This document shows positions 23,899-31,898 of a DNA stretch of 42,993 nucleotides, in pieces; the first letter of the stretch is position 1; each line of letters opens with the position of its first letter. The notes beneath the pieces are model-generated. The model made no database searches. It was not told where the DNA came from and worked only from the letters and a program-made list of their open reading frames with translations. This stretch comes from Bacteroidota bacterium (GTDB taxonomy: Bacteria; Bacteroidota; Bacteroidia; Chitinophagales; Chitinophagaceae), in NCBI GenBank assembly GCA_018268075.1, contig JAFDXH010000229.1, positions 1-42,993 on the forward strand, written 5' to 3'. A program made the translations under genes and the position numbers.

Positions 23899-25851
23899 CT
23901 ATTGCAATACCAGTGCACTTAACGGAGGAAGGTGCAACTTTATTTCAACCTGTTTATCTTTTTTATCAACACTTTCTGTCGTTATTTCCTGGCCTTCAAA
24001 TTTTCCGGCACCACCAAATTTTTTCTCATCGCTGTTAAATATAATATGCCACTCCTCTTTACCCTTAGTAACAAACTTCCAGTTTTTTCTGGCTACAGGT
24101 GTCATATTTAAAATAACAATCATCCTTGACTTTTTACTTTTACCTTTTCTTTTAAATATCATTACACATTCATCTCTGTGATTCAGATCTACCCACTCAA
24201 AACCAGATGGATCAAATTGTAATTCATACAATGCGGGGTGCGAAGTGTAGAGGTTGTTGAGTTGTTTTACACATTCCTGCATTCCAAGATGTACAGGGTA
24301 TTGGAGTAGGCGCCAGTCGAGTTCCGTTTCAAAATTCCATTCTGTGGTTTGCCCAAATTCATTTCCCATAAAAAGCAGTTTGCCTCCGGGATGGGTGTAC
24401 ATATAAGTATAGAGCATTCGAAGATTGGCAAATTTTTCCCATTCATTTCCTGGCATTTTATAAATCATAGGTGATTTGCCATGTACCACCTCGTCGTGAC
24501 TCAAAGGCAACATAAAATTTTCATCATAGTAATAGGCCATACTAAAGGTGAATTTATTTTGATCGCCCTTTCTAAAATATGGGTCAGTCTTAAAATAATC
24601 AAGGGTATCATGCATCCAACCCATCATCCACTTCATACCAAAGCCTAACCCTTCGTTTATGGTCATTTCTGTAACTCCCGGCCAGTCGGTAGATTCTTCA
24701 GCTATCATTTGTACGCCGGGAAAATCGAGATATACCATTTCATTTAATTCCTTTATGAGTGAGATGGCTTCAAGATTGCCATTGCCGCCAAAACGATTAG
24801 GCTCCCATTCACCTTCATTTCTGGAATAATCCAGTCTAAGCATAGAACTTACGGCATCTACCCGCATACCATCTATATGATAATAGTCGAACCAGTAATG
24901 GGCATTGCTCAGCAAGAAAGACCGCACCTCGCCTCTGGCATAATTAAATATGTATGAATTCCAATCGGGATGAAAGCCTTTGCGCATATCTGCATATTCA
25001 TAAGTATGTGTACCATCAAACATGTAAAGGCCATGAATATCTGCCGGAAAATGAGAAGGAACCCAATCTAAAATGACTCCAATGTGCTCCTTATGAAATG
25101 CTTCTACCATACTCATAAAATCTTCGGGTATGCCAAACCGTGAGGAAGGTGCAAAATAGCCTGTGCCCTGATACCCCCAACTGGCATCATAAGGGTATTC
25201 CATCACGGGCATAAATTCTACATGGGTAAATCCCATCTTCTTCACATAAGGCACCAATTGTTTTGAAGTTTCATAAAATGAATTAAAAGAGTCGCGGTCA
25301 TTAGGGCTGGGCTTCATCCAGCTTGCCAGTTGTACCTCGTAAACACTCCAGGGTGCATCCAAAGAATTGTGATTTTTTCTATACCTCATCCAATTTCCAT
25401 CCTTCCATTCAAATTTAATTTCCTTGGTCTTACTGGATGTAGCTGGCCTCAATTCCCAATGAATGGCAAAGGGGTCTCCTTTATAAAGTTCTATTCCATT
25501 GAACCCTACAATAAAGTATTTGTAATTTTCATATTCTGCTATATGAGGTATAAACCCCTCCCATATTCCAGATTTATCCAATCGCACCATTAGCGGATGT
25601 GACGAAGTATTCCATTGATTGAAATCGCCAACTACGCTTATGTAGGTAGCATTAGGCGCCCATACAGCAAAGTAATATCCATCTGTATTTAATAATTTGA
25701 TGGCGTGAGCGCCAAATAATTGATATAATTTATGATGCGTTCCACGCTGGAAATTTTCGATATCATAATCCTTGAATAAAGAAAAATTCCAAACACTTTT
25801 AGATGTATCAATAAATAGGTCGCTTTCTTCCTTAGTTATTTTCCTTGGCAT
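23899..25851 (-). CDS. glgB: 1,4-alpha-glucan branching enzyme
   Basis: Introduces alpha-1,6 branches into glycogen. An N-terminal CBM48-like domain (about 30-130, YYFAVWAPNATYISVVGDFNQW) precedes a GH13 barrel with VYEVQLASWM, DWVPSHFP, the nucleophile D332 in IDGMRVDAVSSM, acid/base E385 in IAEESTDWPGV and D453 in LPLSHDEVVHGKSP. A C-terminal beta-domain follows. From the ATG at 25849-25851 the protein is 650 aa. An upstream TTG seven codons earlier is a weaker start. The gene is 16 kb from glgA-glgC on the opposite strand, so branching enzyme expression is separated from synthase. It is divergent from an outer-membrane protein gene and is followed by a TPR gene. Confidence 0.94.
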   Translation of the reverse strand: MPRKITKEESDLFIDTSKSVWNFSLFKDYDIENFQRGTHHKLYQLFGAHAIKLLNTDGYYFAVWAPNATYISVVGDFNQWNTSSHPLMVRLDKSGIWEGFIPHIAEYENYKYFIVGFNGIELYKGDPFAIHWELRPATSSKTKEIKFEWKDGNWMRYRKNHNSLDAPWSVYEVQLASWMKPSPNDRDSFNSFYETSKQLVPYVKKMGFTHVEFMPVMEYPYDASWGYQGTGYFAPSSRFGIPEDFMSMVEAFHKEHIGVILDWVPSHFPADIHGLYMFDGTHTYEYADMRKGFHPDWNSYIFNYARGEVRSFLLSNAHYWFDYYHIDGMRVDAVSSMLRLDYSRNEGEWEPNRFGGNGNLEAISLIKELNEMVYLDFPGVQMIAEESTDWPGVTEMTINEGLGFGMKWMMGWMHDTLDYFKTDPYFRKGDQNKFTFSMAYYYDENFMLPLSHDEVVHGKSPMIYKMPGNEWEKFANLRMLYTYMYTHPGGKLLFMGNEFGQTTEWNFETELDWRLLQYPVHLGMQECVKQLNNLYTSHPALYELQFDPSGFEWVDLNHRDECVMIFKRKGKSKKSRMIVILNMTPVARKNWKFVTKGKEEWHIIFNSDEKKFGGAGKFEGQEITTESVDKKDKQVEIKLHLPPLSALVLQ

Positions 25852-25901
25852 AGTTGTGTATAATTGCCTCAATTTAATTAAAAAAAGGGCTTCATAATTA
25901 T

Positions 25902-25933
25902 TTTGATGTTTTAGAATAAATAATTAATATTTG
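25902..25933 (+). promoter_or_regulatory. Candidate promoter of the beta-barrel/GLPGLI operon
   Basis: TTTG at 25902-25905 and AATATTTG at 25926-25933 are separated by 20 bases, matching the Bacteroidota TTTG / TAnnTTTG pattern except for one base. The ATG follows 26 bases later. Confidence 0.5.
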
Positions 25934-25959
25934 CAGCATATCTGCGACTAACGCTTATT

Positions 25960-28749
25960 ATGAAGAAATCACTTACACTTTTTCTTATATCTGTTGCATG
26001 CTTTTTAAATTCTCAGGCTCAAACGGCTTCCATAAAAGGGAACCTGCTCGATTCCAATGCGAATATAAAGATGGCAAATGCAGTGGTTGCCCTGGTGAGG
26101 CCATCTGATTCAGTTTTAATAGCCTATACAAGGAGTGATGCGAATGGTAATTTTCTGTTGAATAAGGTGGATGCAGGCAACTATAAGCTACTGATTACTT
26201 ATCCGGAATATGCAGATTATACTGAAAATGTAATTTTAGATCCCAATCAACAATTAAATATCTCTGCCGTATATCTCACTCAAATGGCCAAAATACTTCA
26301 GGAAATAATTATAAAGCAGGCTGCCATACGAATTAAAGGAGATACTACAGAATTTACTGCGGATAGTTTTCATGTAAAACCCAATGCTACAGTAGAAGAC
26401 CTCCTAAAAGAACTGCCAGGGGTACAAGTAGATAAAAACGGGCAGGTGACAGCCATGGGCCAAAAAGTACAAAAAGTATTGGTAGATGGGGAAGAGTTTT
26501 TTAGTGACGACCCTACCGTAGCCACCAGAAATCTTAGGGCAGATGCTATAGATAAGGTTCAGGTGTTTGAGAAAAAAAGTGATCAGGCAGCATTTACTGG
26601 AATAGATGATGGGCAAAAGACACAAACTATTAATTTAAAATTGAAAGCAAATGCCAAACATGGATATTTTGGAAAAGTATCTATTGCCGGCCTTGATAAA
26701 TATTACAACGGGCAAGCGTTGATCAACGCCTTTAAAGGCAATAGAAAAATTTCTGCATTTGTAATTGCCAGCAGTACCGATCAGTTAGGGCTCGATTTTC
26801 AGGATGCAAGAAGTTATGGTTTTGGAGGCGATAACATTCAGATAGATGGTGGATCTGGCGCTGTAATCGGTAGTAATTCAACAGATGATTTTGGTACCAC
26901 AGGTAATTATGGCCAAGGGCTTCCCGAAAGCATAAAGGGTGGGCTGCACTACAGTAATAAATGGAACAATAACAAGGACGATGCCAACGGTAATTATTTA
27001 TTTAACCGTTTGGCGCAAAGAACTAGTGGAAATACTTTTACTCAAAATATACTCAAAGATTCTGTTTATTACAATCGCGAAAATGCCAACACACATTCTA
27101 CTCAAATGCGCAATTCGATTTCCGGAACATTTGAAACACAGATAGACAGCTCTTCTTCTATTAAATTTACGGGTAATGGCTATGCTGGCACCTTAGATAA
27201 TACAAATGAATATCATTCAGAAGCATTGAGCCAGGAAAATAATCTTGTAAACAGTAGCAACAGAACCACCAGCCAGAAAGGGGACAATGCCAATGGATAT
27301 TTTTCAGCTTTATACAGAAAGAAATTTAAGAAGAAGGGCAGGACACTCAGCATAAATGCTGATGAAAAATATACAGAAAGTAACACAAATGGCTACCTTT
27401 TTAATGCTTCTAACTTTTATAATAATATTGGTGCTCTAATTAAAAAAGACACCACTGACCAGAATAAGAAGAATAATACTGAAGTGAATGTAGCGGGCGC
27501 CAAAGCTACCTACACAGAACCACTTTCTGCAAAATCTTATTTAGAAATCAATTATTCATTTTACAATAATGTAAGCACACAAAAGAAATTGAGTTATAGT
27601 CTTGACGGCAATGCTAAATACACCGTTTTGGTAGATTCTTTAAGTAATGAATTTAAGTACATTTATAACACCAATAGTGCAGGGCTTAATTATTTATTTA
27701 ATGGGAAGAAGATTATTTTTTCTACTGGTGGTAATATAGCTAATACGGCATTTACACAATCAGATCTTTTTAAAGACACCGCACGAAAGTATAGTTATTA
27801 TAATTTCTTTCCGAGGGCAAGCTTTACTTATAGATTCAGTTCTTTTAGCAATCTTCGTATCAACTATAGCGGAAGCACTACACAACCTACTATTGATCAA
27901 TTGCAACCCTTAAAGAACAATCTGGATCCACTAAATATTGTGGTTGGTAATCCTGATCTGAAACAGCAATTTCAGCACAGCTTTAGTATTCTTTTTTCCA
28001 AATTTCAACTACTCAATGAACGATTCCTCTTTTTATCCTCAAATCTTACTTTTACCCACGACCCCATCAGCAATAGCTATACCATTGATAATTTTGGCAG
28101 GCGTGTAAGCAAGTATATCAATACAGATGGGAGTTACTCTGCAAATTTATTTGGGGGGTACAGTATGAAAATTCCTAAGTCTATACTAAGGCTGGGATTA
28201 GGCCCTACATTAAACATTTCGCATTATTCTAATTTAATTAATAATGTAAAAAATAATACCAACAGCACCACATTGGGCATGCAGGTATCTCTAAGGATGG
28301 ATAAGAAAGATAAGTTTCAGCTTAATTTATCAGCAGAGCCCATGTACAATCAGTCTAAATCTTCTATCAGCACCATTAGCAATATGGATTATTGGACTTT
28401 CAATTATAATGTGGATGGAAATGTGCAACTACCCGGCAAATTGGAATTGGGAAGTAGTGTAGATTTCAACTTAAGGCAGAAGGTCAATGCCTTTGATCAA
28501 AACAATAATGTCATTTTATGGAACGGCTATCTTGAAAAAAAGTTTATGAAGAGTGAAGCCCTTACTCTTCGTGCAAGCATTAATGATATATTGGATCAGA
28601 ATAAAGGCTACAATAGGGTAGTACAGCCATCATCAATACAAGAAAGTAGGTATCTCACTTTCAGAAGGTATGGCCTTATTACCCTTACTTATAATTTTAA
28701 TAACAAAGGCGGCTCGCCTCCGCCCAAAGGAAGAGCAATGATTTTATAA
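25960..28749 (+). CDS. Outer-membrane beta-barrel protein with carboxypeptidase-regulatory-like domain
   Basis: A TonB-receptor-like outer-membrane protein of 929 aa. A signal peptide (1-20, ending SQAQ) is followed by a CarboxypepD_reg-like Ig fold (22-110, SIKGNLLDSN through GNFLLNKVDAGNYKLLITY), then a plug-like segment (about 120-230: VEDLLKELPGVQVDKNGQV, KVLVDGEEFF, IDKVQVFEKKSDQ), then a long region of alternating beta strands rich in Asn, Ser and aromatic residues. The shape matches the OMP_b-brl family of Bacteroidota. The protein ends in RAMIL rather than the aromatic residue usual for barrels. It is 8 bases from the GLPGLI gene, a frequent pairing in this phylum. No SusD gene is present, so glycan import is not suggested. 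Ligand unknown. Confidence 0.85.
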   Translation: MKKSLTLFLISVACFLNSQAQTASIKGNLLDSNANIKMANAVVALVRPSDSVLIAYTRSDANGNFLLNKVDAGNYKLLITYPEYADYTENVILDPNQQLNISAVYLTQMAKILQEIIIKQAAIRIKGDTTEFTADSFHVKPNATVEDLLKELPGVQVDKNGQVTAMGQKVQKVLVDGEEFFSDDPTVATRNLRADAIDKVQVFEKKSDQAAFTGIDDGQKTQTINLKLKANAKHGYFGKVSIAGLDKYYNGQALINAFKGNRKISAFVIASSTDQLGLDFQDARSYGFGGDNIQIDGGSGAVIGSNSTDDFGTTGNYGQGLPESIKGGLHYSNKWNNNKDDANGNYLFNRLAQRTSGNTFTQNILKDSVYYNRENANTHSTQMRNSISGTFETQIDSSSSIKFTGNGYAGTLDNTNEYHSEALSQENNLVNSSNRTTSQKGDNANGYFSALYRKKFKKKGRTLSINADEKYTESNTNGYLFNASNFYNNIGALIKKDTTDQNKKNNTEVNVAGAKATYTEPLSAKSYLEINYSFYNNVSTQKKLSYSLDGNAKYTVLVDSLSNEFKYIYNTNSAGLNYLFNGKKIIFSTGGNIANTAFTQSDLFKDTARKYSYYNFFPRASFTYRFSSFSNLRINYSGSTTQPTIDQLQPLKNNLDPLNIVVGNPDLKQQFQHSFSILFSKFQLLNERFLFLSSNLTFTHDPISNSYTIDNFGRRVSKYINTDGSYSANLFGGYSMKIPKSILRLGLGPTLNISHYSNLINNVKNNTNSTTLGMQVSLRMDKKDKFQLNLSAEPMYNQSKSSISTISNMDYWTFNYNVDGNVQLPGKLELGSSVDFNLRQKVNAFDQNNNVILWNGYLEKKFMKSEALTLRASINDILDQNKGYNRVVQPSSIQESRYLTFRRYGLITLTYNFNNKGGSPPPKGRAMIL

Positions 28750-28757
28750 ATTTTCTT

Positions 28758-29480
28758 ATGAAGAGATGTACACTTTTAATTTTCATTATTTTCTATGCCT
28801 TAATAGGTGAAGCGCAGGCAATATTTATCACCAAGGCAAAAATAGAATTTGAAAGAAAGGTAAATGTATGGGCCGGCTTACCATCTTCGATGGCAGATGA
28901 CTTTAAAAAAGCAATTCCTCAATACAAGTCTGATTTTTTTAGTTATGAATTCGACAACAATAAGGCTATATACCAAAAGGGGCGGGAGTCTGATTCTAAA
29001 AATATGTTTGGCGCACCCGCCAGTGATAATACAGTATTTACCGATTTAAATTCTGGTAAGTATATCGCCTATAAAAATATTTTTGAAAAAAGCTATCTGG
29101 TAGAAGATAGCCTTAAAAATGCCACTTGGAAATTGACCGGGGAAATACGAGAAATAGCGGGATTCAAATGCCACCGTGCTACAACTATAATTTTTGATTC
29201 AGTTTTTGTGGTAGCTTTTTATACAGATGAAATAATGATTTCTGGTGGCCCGGAAAGTTTTCATGGGCTGCCTGGAATGATACTGGGCCTGGTAATAAAC
29301 CGACTGCACTCTACATGGTATGCTACCAAGGTAGAAGTAAATTCAGTAAATGATAAAGATATTACTCCGCCCACAAAGGGAAAAAAGATTACCAATAGTC
29401 AGCTTGGCGATGTATTGAAGGAATCTTTCTCGCAATGGGGTGGTTTTGCAGACCGCAATTTTTGGGCAATAATGATTTGA
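28758..29480 (+). CDS. GLPGLI family protein
   Basis: An exported protein of unknown function, 240 aa. A signal peptide (1-20, ending GEAQA) is followed by a domain containing the signature GLPGMILGL near residue 170, which names the family; before it IREIAGFKCHRATTI is also family-typical (the I-x-G-(F/Y)-x-(C/T) strand). GLPGLI proteins are nearly restricted to Bacteroidota and often accompany outer-membrane beta-barrel proteins, as here 8 bases downstream. They are presumed periplasmic partners of the barrel. ATG at 28758. The end (FWAIMI) gives a compact C-terminus, but the core signature is complete. Confidence 0.9.
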   Translation: MKRCTLLIFIIFYALIGEAQAIFITKAKIEFERKVNVWAGLPSSMADDFKKAIPQYKSDFFSYEFDNNKAIYQKGRESDSKNMFGAPASDNTVFTDLNSGKYIAYKNIFEKSYLVEDSLKNATWKLTGEIREIAGFKCHRATTIIFDSVFVVAFYTDEIMISGGPESFHGLPGMILGLVINRLHSTWYATKVEVNSVNDKDITPPTKGKKITNSQLGDVLKESFSQWGGFADRNFWAIMI

Positions 29481-29735
29481 TGTAACCCTTATCCGGCATT
29501 ATTTCAAAGGCAGAAAATAGTATGCTCGAAGGGTTGGTGAGATGCGGTTAGTTTTTGTATCAGTTTTTTACAGATAATGTTCAGAAAATTGGCGATGGTG
29601 CCGGCTATTAGCGTAAATGCTGAATAGGATTACTACTGTTCAATCCTGCCACAAAAGTTCAATACAAGCACTTCACCCGTGAAGAATGCATTGCCGGCCT
29701 AATAATAGTTATACAAATTGCGCTGCACTATGCTC

Positions 29736-30401
29736 CTATTGAGTAATAACCAAATTAGTTCGCCATTGTGTTACCATATCAAACCTCCCGTCTCTAATAT
29801 TATATTTGTTTGCTCCGCTAATAGTAAAATTAAAATGGCCACTTACGATAAAGGGAGTAATTATTGGATTGTTGGTGGTGCCGTTACCAATAGTAATAGA
29901 TGAGATTTTCTGTACCTTATTAAATATGATACTCCCTAAAGACTCACTATTCTTTTGAAAACTAAAATTGTTGTAAGAATAAGTAAATGCAATGTAATTT
30001 TTGTTGCCGTCTATATTAAATGTTTTGTTATTCAGTTTTAATAAGCTGTCTTGATTTTCAATTTTTAAACCTTTGATTACAACGAAAAAGTTTAAAGGTA
30101 TAGATGGTAAAGTATCCACAAAACTGATTGAGTTGTAGGAATGTTTTCCATTAAAAATTATTATTGTAGAATCGCCTGATAAACTTGAAATTATCCAGAA
30201 ACCACTCAAATAGTTTCCAGATAACCCACTAATATTTACATTACTTCTCCAAGTTGTGTCGTTAAATAGTACTCCACCAATATTTTTACCAGACTCAGAA
30301 TATTGAGGAAGCTGATTATTTTGAGGGTCAGCAACAAACGTTGATTGTTTTGTACAACTAAATATCATACAAGCTAAAATGAAGTATATAAAGTGTTTCA
30401 T
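29736..30401 (-). CDS. Hypothetical lipoprotein
   Basis: Not recognised by function. A short signal peptide ends in a lipobox cysteine (ACMIFSC, C16), so it should be membrane-anchored. The 200-residue mature part is predicted beta-rich with many Ser, Asn and Ile residues; motifs GGVLFNDTTWRSNV near residue 42 and SGHFNFTISGANKYNIRDGRFD near the end resemble the layout of small uncharacterised Bacteroidota lipoproteins that open with a substituted Trp strand and close with G-x-F-x-F plus a G-x-F-D strand. It stands alone on the minus strand downstream of tRNA-Ser. The 255-base gap to the GLPGLI gene holds only a loose 7-bp inverted repeat (AACCCTT at 29484 with AAGGGTT near 29529). Confidence 0.7.
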   Translation of the reverse strand: MKHFIYFILACMIFSCTKQSTFVADPQNNQLPQYSESGKNIGGVLFNDTTWRSNVNISGLSGNYLSGFWIISSLSGDSTIIIFNGKHSYNSISFVDTLPSIPLNFFVVIKGLKIENQDSLLKLNNKTFNIDGNKNYIAFTYSYNNFSFQKNSESLGSIIFNKVQKISSITIGNGTTNNPIITPFIVSGHFNFTISGANKYNIRDGRFDMVTQWRTNLVITQ

Positions 30402-30490
30402 AAAGATTTTTTAATAGCGGGTACACGAAATCAAAAGGATAGAACCTTAGCCCCATCTTAAAAGCTTTTGTGGGTGTAAGGGGGTAAAGT

Positions 30491-30512
30491 AAAAAAAGCC
30501 GCCGAAAAGCGG
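30491..30512 (-). terminator. Short terminator after tRNA-Ser
   Basis: On the minus strand a GC stem CCGC/GCGG (30509-30512 with 30499-30502, 6-base loop) is followed by a seven-T run (30491-30497). It lies 15 bases past the tRNA 3' end and fits a single-gene tRNA unit. Confidence 0.5.
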
Positions 30513-30526
30513 AAAGTAAAAGAAAG

Positions 30527-30611
30527 CGGAGAGAGAGGGATTCGAACCCCCGGAGGCTTTCACCTCAACGGTTTTCAAGACCGCCGCATTCGACCGCTCT
30601 GCCATCTCTCC
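30527..30611 (-). tRNA. tRNA-Ser (anticodon UGA)
   Basis: An 85-base class II tRNA. The acceptor stem GGAGAGA (30605-30611) pairs with 30528-30534, with G as discriminator at 30527. The D arm contains AGCGGTCGAATGC, the anticodon loop reads CTTGAAA within GGCGGTCTTGAAAACCG, giving UGA, a long variable arm follows, and the T loop GGTTCGAATCC is canonical. CCA is not encoded; the next bases read CTT. The anticodon reads serine UCA and related UCN codons. Confidence 0.95.
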
Positions 30612-30615
30612 GGCG

Positions 30616-30623
30616 CAAATATA
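30616..30623 (-). promoter_or_regulatory. tRNA-Ser -7 promoter box TATATTTG
   Basis: An exact TAnnTTTG box on the minus strand ends only 4 bases before the first base of the tRNA. Transcription would start at or within one or two bases of the mature 5' end. The octamer is identical to the smc and recG boxes. Confidence 0.5.
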
Positions 30624-30713
30624 GTTTCGAAAAAATCTAAAAAAAAATTTTCTAAAAAAAAAATTACAATCACCTTATAAATTGATCAATACCTTGTGTA
30701 TAAATTTTAAAAA

Positions 30714-31715
30714 ATGAAAAAATCACTCCTACTTTTTTTAGGTAGTTTTCTTGTATTGTCAAGCTCTTTTGGCCAGCTTAAATTTCATATTGACACTTTT
30801 CCTGTATCAGGAGAAGGCGGCTGGGATTATATTGCAGTAAACCAAGGCAAAATATTTACCTCGCACACCTCGCAGGTAAATGTTTTAAATGAAAAAAACG
30901 GTGACTCTATTACCGTACTTACAGGCACTACTGGCGTGCACGGTATTGCATTTTTCAATGAAGAAAATAAAATTTATACCAGTAATGGCCGATTGAATAA
31001 TGTATTTGTTTTTAAAGGTGGTACCTACCAGAAAATTAAAGAAATACCTACCGGTCAAAATCCGGATGCAATTTTTTTTGAAACATTTTCAAAAAAAATT
31101 ATTACCTGTAATGGGCGTAGCAATTCACTTTCAATAATAGATCCGGTAAAGGATGAAGTAATAAGCACCATACCTCTTGATGGGAAGCCAGAAACTGCAG
31201 TAGGGGATGGTAAGGGCAAAGTATTTATAAATATCGAGGATAAAAACCAGATGGCGGTAGTGGATATTAAAGAAATGAAGGTAACTGCCTACTGGCCTAT
31301 AACGCCCGGCGAGAGCGCTTCCGGATTGGCAATAGATACAAAGACGCATCGCCTATTTGCCGGTTGCGATAATCAGCTATTGGTAATAATGAACAGTGAA
31401 AATGGAAAGGTGATAAAAACGCTACCCATAGGAAAAGGAAGCGATGGCGTAGTGTTTAATGAAAAAAGAGGTCTTGTTTTTTCTTCAAATGGAGAGGGTA
31501 ATATGTCTGTAATTGAGGAAATATCTGCTGATGAGTTTAAAGTTTGGCCGTCAATCACAACTACACCCTCGGCCCGTACTATTTGTATTGACAACGACTC
31601 TCAACAATTATTTTTGCCTGCTGCAAAAGTAGAGACAGAAGCTGCTGTGGCAGGTGCAAGGCCTAAAAGAAAAGTATTACCGGGTTCCTTCAAAATCCTT
31701 AAAATATCATTGTAA
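30714..31715 (+). CDS. Exported YncE-like beta-propeller protein
   Basis: A periplasmic protein of 333 aa that folds as a seven-bladed beta-propeller of the YVTN/YncE type. A signal peptide ends at SSSFGQ (residue 21). Repeats of about 42 residues follow, each with a strand like KIYTSNGRLNNVFVF, KIITCNGRSNSLSIIDP, KVFINIEDKNQMAVVDI and RLFAGCDNQLLVIMNSENG. YncE-type propellers bind DNA or cofactors, or act as enzyme accessory domains; no catalytic motif is visible, so function is open. ATG at 30714 is set by the signal peptide. A clear terminator follows, and recG has its own promoter box, so it is probably monocistronic. Confidence 0.8.
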   Translation: MKKSLLLFLGSFLVLSSSFGQLKFHIDTFPVSGEGGWDYIAVNQGKIFTSHTSQVNVLNEKNGDSITVLTGTTGVHGIAFFNEENKIYTSNGRLNNVFVFKGGTYQKIKEIPTGQNPDAIFFETFSKKIITCNGRSNSLSIIDPVKDEVISTIPLDGKPETAVGDGKGKVFINIEDKNQMAVVDIKEMKVTAYWPITPGESASGLAIDTKTHRLFAGCDNQLLVIMNSENGKVIKTLPIGKGSDGVVFNEKRGLVFSSNGEGNMSVIEEISADEFKVWPSITTTPSARTICIDNDSQQLFLPAAKVETEAAVAGARPKRKVLPGSFKILKISL

Positions 31716-31761
31716 AAATAGCGGCTAATTATACAGAGAACCTACTTAATTTTTTTTATAC

Positions 31762-31795
31762 TTACTGGTGAAATTATAGGAAACCAGTAATTTTT
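31762..31795 (+). terminator. Intrinsic terminator after the beta-propeller gene
   Basis: TTACTGGT (31762-31769) pairs perfectly with ACCAGTAA (31783-31790) across a 13-base loop and is followed directly by a five-T run. Confidence 0.75.
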
Positions 31796-31873
31796 ATTTG
31801 AAATATTTTTAAATGATTCAGCAGCCCAACAGCTATAGTCACCGCTAAACTATTCACATAAAAATGATGCACT

Positions 31874-31881
31874 TATATTTG
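31874..31881 (+). promoter_or_regulatory. recG -7 promoter box TATATTTG
   Basis: An exact TAnnTTTG match 17 bases before the GTG start of recG, so the untranslated leader would be about 10 bases. It supports the GTG as the real start. No TTTG is seen at the -33 distance. Confidence 0.5.
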
Positions 31882-31898
31882 TAAAAATCAACTATTAA

